Numbered from the stretch's first letter, positions 22,265 to 34,063 are shown. The stretch is DNA of 64,000 nt from Tethya wilhelma (GCA_964030475.1 CAXIPT010000001.1:20154133-20218132), one strand, 5' to 3'. Made by a program: numbers and translations. Notes: generated by a model not told the origin, from the sequence alone.

Positions 22265-22840
22265 CTCTAGTAACAAAATAAAGGTGGCCTGAAGGGAACT
22301 CTAGATCTGTAGGGATCGTCCAGGGTTATTATTACAGGAAATGTAGATATACATGACATCACTTTCAGAGACCATTTCCTCTATACACGCAGTCACCATT
22401 AATATTTCCTCTACATGCAGTGCATGGCCATTAATATTTCCTCTACATATGCAGTGACCATTTCCTCTACAATTTCTTTAGTGTGCATTGATGGAAGCAT
22501 GCAAGCAGAGGCCAAGGAGGTGAATGAAGTAATGGGCAACATCCTTTTTCACAATGAAAGAACATAAGGTCTCTTTCCCAGTGTTGCCTGCACATGTGGC
22601 TAGCTATTGGAGTAAACTATACTCTAATTATGGACTTCTATATATAATATTGTATAACATTTGCACCTAATATTACATAAAGCTCATAATATATTGTGTT
22701 ATGTTAGGTAATCATCAATAATACATAATATTATGTTATACTTAAACAAATGAGGCTATAAAAGCAGGTGAAATTAAGTTTCATTCGGCAAGAATCAAAT
22801 ATCTCTCAACTTAAGGATCAATCAACAATATTCAACAAAA
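22265..22840 (+). promoter_or_regulatory. Shared promoter cassette upstream of C3
   Basis: atgcagtg/accatttcctc repeats (about 22,370-22,465), the conserved short frame at about 22,494-22,566, the TATA box tataaaa at 22,757-22,763, and the shared 5' UTR. It lacks the ctacaagacata piece found in C2 and C4. Confidence 0.7.
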
Positions 22841-23239
22841 ATGAAGATATTTGTTTTGTCTTTGCTGCTAGCATTTGTGTGCTACGCAAACAGCTCACCC
22901 TGGTCATCTCTTATGCAGGAAATGGAGGATGAGACAATGGCTAATCAACAGGTAGCTATATACTTAGTCTAATAGAATGTACATCTAAATCAAACAATTA
23001 TCAATTGCATAACTTATTACGATGATCATAATAATCACTAAAAATCTTAGGTGCAGTCTCAGGTGTGTCTTCCACCGACCCCCACAATGGAGGAGCGAAT
23101 GGCTCAATCGATATGCCAAGCGGCGGCGACTTCTAAGAATGCAGGATTTGGAGTGGTCTATGCTGTTGGTCGAGGCTGTGGCAGTGGAGTAGGTGGACCA
23201 ACTGCAAGGCATTCTTGTGATCAAATCTGCACTGCTCAC
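22841..23239 (+). CDS. Secreted Cys-rich protein C3, cut at a single N
   Basis: Exon 1 22841-22951 and exon 2 from 23,051 are intact up to 23,239 (...Q-I-C-T-A-H), where one N occurs and unrelated sequence follows. The last five conserved cysteines are therefore missing. C4 (38,768-39,391) is nearly identical over the shared part, with only a few substitutions. C3 is best read as a partial copy or the other haplotype of C4 truncated at an assembly join, rather than as a proven natural truncation. Confidence 0.75.
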
Positions 23240-23406
23240 NTTATACGTTTTTCTAATATTACACATGTCTATGATGTAATAGTGAGATTGTAATAACAAG
23301 TTGAAGTGTGCGAATACTTTACATTCCAGTACTTTTTACTGCACTGCCCATTCCTACACTACTAATTTTTTTGAAATTTTTACTACTAGCAAATGCCTAC
23401 GACATT
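23240..23406. other. Assembly join and half of a repeat element
   Basis: A single N at 23,240 marks an abrupt change of sequence. At about 23,320-23,390 there is a half copy of the repeat ending cactgcccattcctacac. Confidence 0.6.
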
Positions 23407-24110
23407 TGGGGGCGAGCGTGAGCGCCTAAATAATGTGTTGCAGATGTAATAGTACGTATTGTGTCCGCAATAATGAATCAAATGTGAGGTTCATGGTGAT
23501 GACGTCATGTTTGTAAACTTGCATGTGTGGATGTGATAACATTGAGAGAATGGGTGAATGTTGTTCAGAGTTGATTTAGTTTTGGACAGTTCAAATGCTG
23601 CTGCAAGTCTAGATCAGTGCTGTGCAGAAAAAAGAGCAGTAGACATGTTCAACCAAGCAAAGAGAAAGAAGACAGAGAAGAAGAATATCTCTAAATTATC
23701 ATAGTATTGTTGCATGACACGGTCAGTAAAAGTAGCCAGAGACTGAGTCTACCTACCGTCGCGAGCTCGTCTATGGTTGTCGGACTAGGGCCATCTGCAT
23801 CTTGCTGTCACCTCACTTGTCTTTGCTCTAGTGTCTCATTGTCTCAGCTCCCTCTGCTTTCTTTGTCAGTGTTTGTCTTGTGCTTTATAGCGCTTAGCTA
23901 CTTGGCCAATTGGCTAGCTAGCTGGCCACGTGCAAGTACTTGAATTGTTCGAAATTACTTGTTGATGTCATTACAAATTCGAAAAATTCAAACAGGAAAT
24001 GCTATTTACGGAATGGTGCGTACAGACATCACACACAGATCACACAACCGGAAGTGCACAGACTCGAATGTCGTGTAACGTATATGTGGGGCTCGCTCAC
24101 GCTCGCCCCA
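23407..24110. mobile_element. Candidate DNA transposon derivative with ggggcgagcgtgag termini
   Basis: Starts tgggggcgagcgtgagcg and ends ctcacgctcgcccca, an inverted terminus of about 15 bases, with ATT on both sides as a possible target duplication. It contains open stretches of 70-80 codons without recognisable similarity, so it is treated as non-autonomous. Confidence 0.5.
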
Positions 24111-24392
24111 ATTAATGGTTCACTGAATTTATTTACTATAGTTGTCATGTGCCCAAATTGAGACATGCCTTGTTCTAATACTTTTTACAGCATGCACTGT
24201 TCATTACTATACACTTCTTATTTCAGCTTAAAAGTAAAAAAAAATATTGGAAATATAATGAAACACAGGAATCATTTTGGCTAAATTGTAAAAAGAAAGC
24301 AAACAAGACTAATGAGTATACTTGTTAAATTACAGAGTATTACTGATCTGCCTTAACTGCCCTGAGTAGTAATTAATTTTTTTTTTAAAAAA

Positions 24393-25127
24393 GTAGACTA
24401 TCATACGTACGGTAGTACGTATAGTAGGAATAGGCCAACTGTCCCATAGACACAATACAAAATGTTGGTCACCATAAAAATCTAGTCAAACAAAATTAAG
24501 CCTTCAAACTTGCTCAGAGGCTCTAACTAACAGATTACCAATTGCATGCAAGGCCTAAAACTCACAGAAACTTTCCTCAGCACTCTTAGAGAGAGCTAGT
24601 GGGAAGCTACAACAGTGCCATTTTTGTTCTCCTAACGTACGTACTTTCTAACTGAAAGCATTTTCAGAGAACCAGAATGTGTTGAGCCAACTTTGACGGC
24701 ACAAAGTAACTCCTTTTCATAGTTAGTACATTCCTTGATACTCATTTACATCACAAATAAGCCTAAATAAAAACTAGAAAGCTTTGAAACTGCATGAGAG
24801 TATAAATTCATGTACTTCAATGTAGCCATTTGTAGGTAGAGTTCAAAGGTCATTGATTATCCTTTTTTAATATGCATGCGCATTAGCTGCTCTATAGCAG
24901 ACAACAGCTGCTACTCAGATAACTCAAGCTTTTTGTAGGGACTAACCAGTCTCTGATGGTCTCCTCACTGTAGTATTTGAAAAAGTGAATGAACAAGTAG
25001 TAAAAAATTCAAAAAAAATAAGCAGTGTAGGAATGGGCAGTGCTGTAAAAAGTATTGGAACAAGGAATGGTCTCAATTTCGGCACATGACTACTTCATTT
25101 TTTGTGCCCAAGTCTTGGCCAGTAATC
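24393..25127 (+). mobile_element. Interspersed repeat R700, copy 1
   Basis: A repeat of about 650-750 bp starting near gtaggaat(a/g)ggcc and running through gtgttgagccaactttg to tgtaggaatgggcagtg. Further copies are at about 25,205-25,622 (partial), 26,262-26,930 and 27,108-27,780 (plus), and 30,640-31,035 and 36,430-37,205 (minus). No coding region was found in any copy. Confidence 0.65.
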
Positions 25128-25201
25128 TAGTCCTGACTGTTATACTTTATTCCACGTTTTAGCCAAGTAATAAGTGGAATAAAGTATAACAGTCAGGACT
25201 A
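25128..25201. repeat. Hairpin with 28-bp arms
   Basis: tagtcctgactgttatactt and eight more bases are followed after about 18 bases by the exact inverse. It lies at the edge of an R700 copy. The one-sided versions at 27,805-27,860 and 36,435-36,470 suggest that the inversion arose locally. Confidence 0.75.
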
Positions 25202-25204
25202 GCA

Positions 25205-25622
25205 AGAAGCCACAAGAGTGCAATTTTGTTCTCCTTCCTTCCTTCCTTCCTTCCTTCCTAACTGACTTACTTGAACACGATTTCAAGACAAACTAAAGCA
25301 TTGAGCCAACTTTAACCATATAGTGAGATCTCATTTCATCTGTAGTACGTCCTTTCTGACTTGTTTGCTGGCGAAAAGGCAGCAAACAAAATCTAGGCAG
25401 CTTGAAAATCTTAGTATAAAATCTGTACTTTTTATTTAGCCATTTTGATGTAGGTAAAGGTCGTCAATAGACCACGTCGTTTGCAATTACTTATAATGCA
25501 CATGCGCATTAAATGTACAGTTCTGCTTTTTGTATACAACTAGTCTTTGCTGTATGAATGTCTCCATACAATTGTCAATGAGCACCTTGGTCACGGTTTA
25601 AAAAAGTGAATGAACAAGTATT
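25205..25622 (+). mobile_element. Interspersed repeat R700, diverged partial copy 2
   Basis: Matches other R700 copies in the order gccacaa...ttttgttctc, ttgagccaactt, gcgcatta and aaaagtgaatgaacaagta. It is interrupted by the palindromic element beginning at 25,623, after which R700-like sequence continues. Confidence 0.55.
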
Positions 25623-25984
25623 AACAGGATCCAGATAAGATCCGGAAAAATTTTTTTCCGGATTCTGAAATTTCGAAGAGTTTTGAAAGCTTAGATCTAA
25701 GCCACTTGATTAGGCCTAAGCAGGTCCATGCTTAGACCTAAGCTTCATAGCTTAGACCTAATCATTGAAGCTTAGGTCTAAGCTTAGAAGGCTTAGGCCT
25801 AAGCTTAGATCTAAGCATTGAAGCTTAGATCTAAGCTTAGAAAGCTTAGGCCTAATCATTGAAGCTTAGGTCTAAGCTTGGACCTGCTTAGGCCTAATCA
25901 AGTGGCTTAGATCTAAGCTTTTAAAACTCTTCGAAATTTCAGAATCCGGAAAAAAAATTTTCCGGATCTTATCTGGATCCTGTT
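25623..25984. mobile_element. Large palindromic foldback with an aagcttag(a/g)tctaagctt array
   Basis: Outer arms start aacaggatccagataagatc and end in the inverse (...ggatcctgtt); about 100 bases pair across the element. Between them lies an array of short self-complementary units such as aagcttagatctaagctt and gcttaggcctaagc, with variations. TATT flanks both ends as a possible target duplication. No coding capacity. Confidence 0.8.
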
Positions 25985-26024
25985 TATTATTATAATATTA
26001 AAAATTTTAGAAAAATTAGAAGTG

Positions 26025-26232
26025 TAGGAATGGGCAGTGCGGTAAAAAGCAATGAAACAAGGTAAGTCTCTGAATTTCGGTACATGACTACTTCATTTTT
26101 TGTGTCTCATGAGCCAAATGACCGATATTTCAGAAACTTGCAATTGACTCATTAAAATGAAGTAGTCATGTGCCGAAATTCAGAGACTTACCTTGTTCCA
26201 TTGCTTTTTACCACACTGCCCATTCCTACACT
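26025..26232. mobile_element. MITE of about 208 bp, tgtaggaatgggcagtgc termini
   Basis: A full inverted-repeat copy: the left arm (tgtaggaatgggcagtgcgg through cacatgactactt) is repeated in inverse at the right end (...cacactgcccattcctaca). It is the most complete member of the family seen at 8,309, 27,050 and 36,560. Confidence 0.8.
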
Positions 26233-26261
26233 TCTAATTTTTCTAAAATTTTTAATATACT

Positions 26262-26930
26262 TGTAGTTGGAATGGACTGACTGTCGCATGCATATAGACA
26301 CCATATAAAATGTTGGCCACTATTAAAATCTATAGTCAAACAATTAAAATTAAACCTTCAAAGTTGCTCAGAGGCTCTTACTGACAGATTACCAATTGCA
26401 TGCAAGGTCTAAAACTCACAAAAACTTTCCTCAGCACTCGTAGTGAGTGCTATTGGGAAGCCACCATAGTGCCATTTTTGTTTTCTAACGTACTTACTTA
26501 CGTACGTACTTCCTAACTGACTTACTTAATAAAGGATTTCCAGAGAACCAGAATGTGTTGAGCCAACTTTGGCAGTACAAAGTAAGTTCTTTTCATGAGT
26601 ACTACATTCCTTTATATACTCATTTCAATCTCAAATAGGCCTAAACAAAAACTAGAAAGCTTTGAAACTTAGTGTATAAATTTGTGTACTAAAATGCAGC
26701 CATCTTTGTATGTAGTCTAAGAGTTCAAAGGTCATTATCTATCCATGTCGTAGTTTAAGCGCATGCGCGCATTAGCCTCCTCCAGCATAATGAAATGCAT
26801 TGTAGCTGTTACTTAAGCTTTTTGTAGGGACTAACCAGTCTCTGATAGTCTCCAAACTGTAGTGTTGAAAAAAGTGAATGAATTAACAAGTAGAAAAATT
26901 TCAAAAAATAAGTAGTGAAGGAATATAAAT
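26262..26930 (+). mobile_element. Interspersed repeat R700, copy 3
   Basis: Same order of landmarks as copy 1, with substitutions and small indels; no coding region. Confidence 0.6.
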
Positions 26931-27107
26931 TTATATTATTTTTATAGTAAAAATTTACGACAATGAAGATCCATAACTATGAGGGATCAAGGATAAAAAT
27001 GGAGTAGTCACATGCCGAAGTGACACAGTGCCTTATTCCAATACTTTTTACGCACCTGCCCATTCCTACATTAATAATTTTTTTGAAATTTTTTCTACTT
27101 GTGTATA

Positions 27108-27780
27108 GTAGGAATGGGCCGATTGTCCCATAGCTATAGACACAATACAAAATGTTGGTCACTATAAAAACTATTAAAACAAAACTTAACCTTCAAATTT
27201 GCTCAGAGGCCCTCACTGACTAACTACCAACTGCATGCAAGGCCTGGACTCACAGCAACTTTCCCAGAGTCAGCACTTGGGAAGCCACATGCAATAGTGC
27301 CATTTTTGTTCTCTAACGTACGTGCTTACATACTTCCTAACTGACATATTTGAAAAGGATTTCCAGAGAACCAGAATGTGTTGAGCCAACTTTGACAGCA
27401 TAAAGTATAAGTTGTTTTCATGGGTAACATTCCTTGATACTCCTTTCAATTCTTAAATAGGCCTAAACAAAAACTAGAAGCTTTGAAACTTAGTGTATAA
27501 ATTCTACAATGCTGCATTGCAGCCATCTTTAAGGAAGAGTTCAAAGGTCATTATAATCGTCTGTGCATGTGCATGTGCATGCACATTAGTCTCTTCCAAC
27601 ATATAGTGAAGTGCATGTAGTTGCTACTCAAGCTTTTTGTAGGGACTGACTAGTCTCTGATAGTCTCTAAACTGTAGAAGTGAATAAACAAGTAGTAAAA
27701 ATTTAAAAGAAAAAAAAAATAGGTAGTGTAGGAATGGGCACTGAGGTAAAAGTATTGGTTTCCGCACATGACTACTTCTG
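27108..27780 (+). mobile_element. Interspersed repeat R700, copy 4
   Basis: Same landmarks as copies 1 and 3. It is preceded by an inverted half of the 26,025-type MITE at about 27,000-27,075. Confidence 0.6.
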
Positions 27781-28373
27781 AATCATTTTTTATACCCAAT
27801 TCTTGGCTGGCAGTCCATTTTAAGTTACCCCTCTGCTATATTTTACTCCACGTACTGCTTAGCCAACTGATTAGTAGGAATTTGAACCAATGCAATATTA
27901 AGCTATGGTATACCTACTGGCTTTCTATAGTTTCAAGAATCGAATTTCATGACTCCAAATAACAGGAAGAATTAAGTATGTGTGTGTGTATGTGCATGTG
28001 TCAGTGTGCTGGGTTTGAGCAAGTAGACTTCATGCATCTTTACCACAAAATCCGTACATTTTCCTATATTGGAGTAAGCAGATGCTTTTGTTACAAATTG
28101 GCAGAAAACACAAACATGGAACCAATTAAGAAACCTTTTGCTATAATTTTAAAGCAGATTCAATGTGGAATCTGGCTCTGAGTTATAAAATTAGTGAAAC
28201 TCCAGATATTGATTTATATTCGAAAAATATTGGTTCTCCATATATTTTCCCCATGAATAATATTTTATGTACCCACAAAAATATAAGAAGGTGCGAGGTG
28301 GTGAAATGTCCTTACACTTCTTCACATGTTTAATTAGTCTATGCAACAATTTAGAATTAATGAGTCATTTTGC

Positions 28374-28963
28374 TAGCCTCGTTCCCAGGCTCCCTCTCCG
28401 GAAATGAAATGGAAGTACGCAAAGAAAGAGGGAGCCTGGTATCTAAATCACGTGTATGACATTAATTGTTGCTAAAGAATAAATGCGTGGGTATACGACG
28501 GTTAGAATAATGACGTCAAACTCTTGGTTCTGCGCAGAGAAGCAATATATTCGCGATCGCTGAGCGCTACGAGCAGCTAAAAAGTTCTAAAGAAAGCTAT
28601 AGTCGCTAGTACTAGTACATTGTCTATCAATAGTCTATGGTTATAGTACACTACCAATACTTGGTAGAAAATCAGCTCGCGCGAGCATTCAAGTTGCCAG
28701 GTCGGCTAATTTTGGACAGTTCTAACACCTGTTTGCTGTTTCTGTTCCAAATACGCCTACACAATCTACCGTTTGTTTTCCACTGTTGAACTCAGTTGAA
28801 CTCCAATTTAAAGCTTGGGCATGCAGGCTAAGATATCAATTGCCATGCCCACACACACTAATCACCCTTCCACCACCCTTCCACCCCACGTGATTTTACC
28901 AGGCTCCCTCTCCTTTACTCTCTCGCTTAATTTCCGGTGGAAGGGAGCCTGGGAACGAGGCTA
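28374..28963. mobile_element. 590-bp element of the tagcctcgttcccaggct family
   Basis: Outer termini tagcctcgttcccaggctcc and its inverse (ggagcctgggaacgaggcta) enclose about 540 bases. Internal inverted motifs (cacgtgtatgacatt ... ccacgtgattttacc) are also present. Confidence 0.6.
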
Positions 28964-29789
28964 CCATTTTGCAATTATTCCTTCTGTTTAATATATTATA
29001 CTATTAGCTCTATACATAGATCAATAAGGTATCATGCCATAGAACATTCTGGCCTCTAAAAATAGGAACTTGAATGCAGACTCAAAGGTCAAAGGTGAAA
29101 TTACTGGAATTATACGTGACAGCATTGGAGCCATACGTGACAGAGTACTGGAGTGATACACGACCTCCAGGGCCACAGTAAATCGAAACATGGGTCTAGC
29201 TCGATAGACTATAGTACTTACAAAAGCTATACGTAAATTCACTTAATATTATGCTACATGGCATAATAATGCCAATGTATATTGTCCTTTGAACTCTACC
29301 TACAGCAGAGGTGTAGGAAGCAAATTTTATGTGCAGCGACCATGAATCATTTATGTTGCTTTACTTGCTTATGAATATTCTAATTAGTACATTTAGAGTT
29401 ATATCCTCTCAATTTTTGTTTAAACATACCTTTAATAGCAGATTTTAGTCCCTGACAGTAATGAAAGTAGCTCAGCTCTAGCACTACATGCGTACAAATT
29501 TATGCTGACTAAGCAAACATGGGATGTGCGTTATTTAGAAAGCGTTCTCAGTTTTGTGCTCTGACACTCGCTTCAAGTCTTACTGGCCAAAAAATTAGCA
29601 AGTACTACTGGATGAAAAAGACAAAAAAGAATAAAAATGATAGAAAAAAGACAATCATCAGTGAAAAGTGGAGCGGCCATGGCCGCTCTGGCCGCCTACC
29701 GTAACATGATCCTCTGCACGTGATACTCACGTGCCGAGGCTTAATTATGCAGCCATCTTTGTTACATAGAGGCGTAGGAAGCGTAGTCG

Positions 29790-29795
<6 letters not shown>

Positions 29796-29829
<34 letters not shown>
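29796..29829. repeat. TG dinucleotide microsatellite
   Basis: A simple TG run in intergenic DNA. Confidence 0.9.
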
Positions 29830-29832
<3 letters not shown>

Positions 29833-30639
29833 TCTGTCTGTTACAAGATAATGTGAAGAATGGCCGCTCTATGGTTCAAACCGAAGGTACTTATGAATCA
29901 AAATTGTCTTGAAAATGGTTGTGTAGAATCTTGCAAGACACTGTAGTTTCTGAGATACGAGGCTTTTGTGCTTCTCTGAACGCTTACCTTCGAAACCGCA
30001 CCCATAAATCACGCCCCACGTATAATGTGCATTATCTAGAAATACAGTTGGACTGGATGTGCTTCAGATGACAGAGCTCTGGCTCTCAGCCTCTGGATGT
30101 GATGTGCTTGGCTCAGGTGGCTTAGCTGCTTGCACAGGTAAGTAACTTAATTGATTGCAAGCTAAAATTCTGAGCTTACAAGTTAGTTGTGTCAGTGTGT
30201 TTACCAGTGAACCGTTCCACTCAGTGTCACATATGATTCAGCTAAGCTGCATGGTCACCAAGTAGTACTGTACTGATATTACATGATTCAGGTAGCCCAT
30301 AGGTTTGCAGCTGATATAATCATAGCATTGCTCATCTCTGTCTGTGATTTATGCTGCCTCACAACTTGAGTCAGTTGCAAGTGACAGAGTGTGCCGCCGA
30401 GGCTTGCGGCACCACCGGTGCCTTTATTTGTCACGGTAGTACATGCCACTGAATAGCTTGGCAGTCATTCCCAGGCTTCCGGGCCTCTCCGGAAATAAAG
30501 TGGAAGTCCTTATATTCTCTTGCACTTAATTTCCCGTGGGTGTGGACTCAGGAGAGCTAGCTAAAGGGAGCCTGAAATGAGGCTAACACATGAATTTAAT
30601 GCACTAAGTTTCGTAGCTATTCATAGTAAAAAAAGTTTT

Positions 30640-31035
30640 AAAAAAAACAAGTTTCTAGTTTTTCTTTAGGACTATTCTAGATAAAAATGAGTATCAAGAA
30701 ATGTAGTAGTACTGTACCTATGAAAATAACTTACTTTGTGCTCTCACAGTTAGCTCAACACATTCTGGTTCTCTGGAAATGCTTATTAAGTAAGTCAGTT
30801 AGGAATTAGTACGTATAAGTACGTCAGTTATGGTGGCTTCCCACTAGCGCTCTCTACGAGTGCTGAGGAAAGTTTTTGTGAGTTTTAGGCCTAGCATGCA
30901 GTTGGTAATTTGTCAGTGAGAGCCAGGCACCTCTGATCATGGGCGAATTTGAAGGTTTTTTTTGTTTAACTAGATTTTTATAGAGACTAACATTTTGTAT
31001 CGTGTCTATATGACATGCAGTCAGCCCATTCCTAT
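30640..31035 (-). mobile_element. Interspersed repeat R700, copy 5 (reverse)
   Basis: Inverse orientation copy ending in ...cagcccattcctata just upstream of the NACHT exon. It may have supplied upstream sequence to that gene. Confidence 0.55.
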
Positions 31036-31088
31036 AGTATACACTATACTTTATTAAATAAACATAACATATGCATGTCTCTTGACAG

Positions 31089-32204
31089 ATTTAAAGTTTC
31101 ATACATTGTTAAAATGGAGAAATTTGTGGAAAGTTTAAAGACAAAATACCGTGAGAGGCTTATCTTAAGTCCTGAAAATCATTATCCCCCTTGTCGTGGA
31201 GAGAAGCTTGTTAAACTAGAACTAGTGGAAGGAGAAAAGGCTCAAGGTTATGCAGCTAACTGGCAAAGAGGAAAAGAGGAGGAAAGTATCAAAAGATGTC
31301 CTATTGAGTGTGCCAATCTCTTTCAATTGGATAAAGCAATACCAGTGAGGAGAGTGTTAGTGGAGGGAGATGCTGGTATAGGGAAGACTACCTTGACTAT
31401 CATTGTATCCTTAGACTGGGCTGATGGGAAACTATTTGGCCAATTTCATTTGGTTCTTCTTCTTCCACTTCGAGACAGTAGAGTAGCAAATGTAGCCTCT
31501 CTCTCTGATCTCTTGAGGCTGTTCCATGGAAGTAGTAGAATCTGTTCTTCTGTCATTGAATCTTTGGAAGAGACAGAAGGCAAGGATGTTCTGATTGTTG
31601 CTGATGGTTGGGATGAGTTGAGTGATACAAACCGTCAACCAGGATCTTTCTTACACAGCCTTCTCTTTGGAAATGTCCTTCCATTTGTGTCAGTACTACT
31701 GACCTCAAGGCCATCTGCCTCAATTTGTCTTCACAAAAGTATGCTAGTGAATCGATTTGTTGAAGTAGTGGGGTTTAGTGAGGAAAATATCACTGAATAC
31801 GTTCAATCTGAGTTTCAAGCTCACCCTGATAAAGCAGTGAGCCTCTTGCAGCAGTTAGAATTAAATCCTTTGATTGCCAGTATATGCAGTGTACCCCTAA
31901 ACTGTGCAATTGTGTGCCACTTGCAGCATACATTAACCCATTCACTCCCACGTACCATGACAGAACTTTACACCATGATCATATTACAGGCCCTGTATCG
32001 TAACATCACCAAGTACCCACAGTATTCTGATATCCTAAGCCTCTCTAGCTTTGAGTCTTTGCCTGAAGATTTGCAGGCTTCTTGGTATTGTCTTTGTAAA
32101 TTTGCTTATCAATCTATTGAGAGAAATAAGTTGGTTTTTTCTCAAGAAGAGCTATTGGCAGTGTTCCCTAAAGGTAATTCATCAACAGATGAACTGTTTT
32201 TGTT
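31089..32204 (+). CDS. NACHT-domain (NLR-type) receptor, fragment
   Basis: An open exon after a cttgacag acceptor at 31,088. A Met at 31,114 (MEKFVESLKTKYRERL) is a possible internal start, although an upstream exon in phase 2 is likely. It has the Walker A motif G-D-A-G-I-G-K-T-T (about 31,366-31,392), a Walker B-like V-L-I-V-A-D-G-W-D-E-L (about 31,590) and downstream L-L-T-S-R-P, as in NACHT ATPases of NOD-like receptors. These bind nucleotide and oligomerise in innate immune sensing; sponges are known to have expanded them. Reading stops at a single N at 32,205, and what follows is a repeat fragment, so the rest of the NACHT helical region and any LRRs are missing. No N-terminal Death or CARD domain was found in the window. 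Confidence 0.8.
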
Positions 32205-32205
32205 N

Positions 32206-33001
32206 CTAAAAGGCGCACACCAATGAACTACGAGTTTCAGTGGAGTTTGGAAGTTGCGAACTACAGGACTGAAAGTGCCAGCTTTGTTTCCTTCCTTTTT
32301 ATAGCACTGCCCATTCCCACAGTGACACTGCTAATTTTAATGAAATTTGTACTATACTTTTATAAGACACTTGCTGAATCATGCGCAGCAGGCCGTCACA
32401 GCCTGTGATGATCACTACAGGCTATATTAGTTACAACTTACTAGTAAAGAAGATTGTAGTGATGTTTATTTCAATTTCTACTGTAATAATTGTGACTAGG
32501 GTCCACAATCAAACTGTACTTGAAATCTAAGGATCGGACAATTCCAAGTCAGTACCAGAGCGGGCTAAAAATAAACTCGGACGTGCCGGGCCCGATTGTG
32601 GACTTTTAATCCATACAAGTCTCAGGCACGAATATGCTCAAATTGCCAAAAAGATAGACTAAGAAACAAAAAAAAGTCACAAGTTAAGATCACAACAGTG
32701 TCACCTATTCAGTAGGCCCTTATGTATACCAATGAATGTACCCATAATAATATTTATATATTATTATAATCAACTTTTATTTTAATTCTATTCTTCTGTT
32801 CTATGTGAATGTGTCTACACAATGATTACAACTAACCTTGTACCCTGGCTCTTTCCATTGACCTTACACTAACGGTAAAAAGTGAACGGTCAAAGGGAGA
32901 GCCTGGGTACGAGGCCGCTAACTACAACAGTAAATGTTAAAACCAACTCTAATTATTATGGGAATACTGTAATAGTAACCACTGCCAGAATAAAAAATAG
33001 T
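32206..33001. other. Spacer after the NACHT break
   Basis: No gene. It begins with ctaaaaggcgcacaccaatg, also found before RANBP3 exon 1 and its copies. It then contains a half element ending cactgcccattccc, and a caggct-type foldback at about 32,836-32,917. Confidence 0.55.
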
Positions 33002-33004
33002 AGT

Positions 33005-34063
33005 TTACTGAATGTACAGTTGAAGTAGATCAATCATCACATTTTCATCATTAGTGTCTTGATCTCCACAAATACGAACTTCAATATCATCAGTTGTGGA
33101 GGAAGGAAGCTCTACTGAAAACCATGGCGGAGAGTTGAAGCTACAACACTGACTGTTAACACACCCCTCACCATCCCAGAGTGGTTCTGGGTACAAGATA
33201 GCAGTACGTGTGGCACTATTTCCTAAGAATCCAGACTCACAAAAGTAGTTACTACCAACGAAAGAAGGTGGACTCTGTCCATCAGGATGTGCACATGGGC
33301 ATTGACTTGAAAACTGTCTTGGTAGGAGCTGGGTAGATTCAGACCACGCTGCAGCAAAAGTCCAGATATGCTGACGAGGATTTCTTCCATGAGTAACACT
33401 CACACCATCAACATAGTTACCATCAATATCAAGATTTGTTAGGAAAGCATCTGGTGAATTGAACTGATAACCATTGATTTTACCGCAAACTCTAATGTAA
33501 GGTAGTCTAAGGCCATTATAGCTAGTTTCAAGTGATGCTGATGGGCAGCTACCAGCTGCAGATGATGATGGTGGACGACCACAAGACCTCAGTGCAGAAC
33601 CATTGTATTCAGTCCAGTTTGATGGACATTGTTGAGAGGGATAAGACATATTAAGATAAGCAACTCTTCGCCACTTTCCAGCTCCACACTCAGGAATCTG
33701 CTCCAGTGCAGACTCAGAATTAGTGAGATTTTGGACAGTGATTTCTAATATTTCGTTTAACTGTTCTATGGTCACAAATGAATGATTTTCTTGTACCACA
33801 CATGTACAAGGAGCTGCAGGTGCTCCTTGAGAGGTAGCAGTTGAGGGCATGAAAACACTCCACAGACTCAAAACTAATGCTACAACTGAAAGGGTAATGC
33901 TAACAGTTGCAATGAAAAGCACAACAATGAGCAAAACTCTTGCTTTTGCACATACTTGAAGTTTTGGGTTTTCGTTTTTGGTACCATTTTGCTGCTTTGA
34001 AGTGTATGGTACTGCATAACTTGGATTTTCATACAAGTCCTCACTGCCTGACTTTTTCTCCAT
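33005..34063 (-). CDS. Intronless type II membrane protein with Cys-rich ectodomain
   Basis: 352 codons, no intron. The cytoplasmic N-terminus (about 42 residues) holds Y-E-N-P-S-Y: N13-P14-S15-Y16 is an NPxY motif, a typical endocytosis or PTB-binding signal, with Y11 and Y20 nearby. One hydrophobic segment at about residues 43-74 has no preceding signal peptide, so type II topology is inferred. A short stalk is followed by an ectodomain starting G-A-G-K-W-R-R-V-A-Y-L-N-M-S, with about 14 cysteines and motifs R-S-C-G-R-P and V-C-G-K-I-N-G-Y-Q-F. I have the impression that this ectodomain belongs to a family abundant in sponges and cnidarians, but I cannot name it and assign no ligand. Confidence 0.75.
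   Translation of the reverse strand: MEKKSGSEDLYENPSYAVPYTSKQQNGTKNENPKLQVCAKARVLLIVVLFIATVSITLSVVALVLSLWSVFMPSTATSQGAPAAPCTCVVQENHSFVTIEQLNEILEITVQNLTNSESALEQIPECGAGKWRRVAYLNMSYPSQQCPSNWTEYNGSALRSCGRPPSSSAAGSCPSASLETSYNGLRLPYIRVCGKINGYQFNSPDAFLTNLDIDGNYVDGVSVTHGRNPRQHIWTFAAAWSESTQLLPRQFSSQCPCAHPDGQSPPSFVGSNYFCESGFLGNSATRTAILYPEPLWDGEGCVNSQCCSFNSPPWFSVELPSSTTDDIEVRICGDQDTNDENVMIDLLQLYIQ

Larger units (their letters stand above)
27781..30639. other. Gene-poor stretch between repeat copies
   Basis: No supported gene. It holds the foldback at 28,374-28,963, a TG microsatellite at 29,796-29,829 and another caggct-family foldback at about 30,470-30,590. A strong donor-like site (cag/gtaagtaac near 30,136) could end a 5' non-coding exon of the NACHT gene, but no partner was proven. 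Confidence 0.5.

Noticed and set aside
23707..24161. Two open frames inside the ggggcgagcgtgag element
   Set aside because: No similarity, no splice context and no codon pattern; probably chance.
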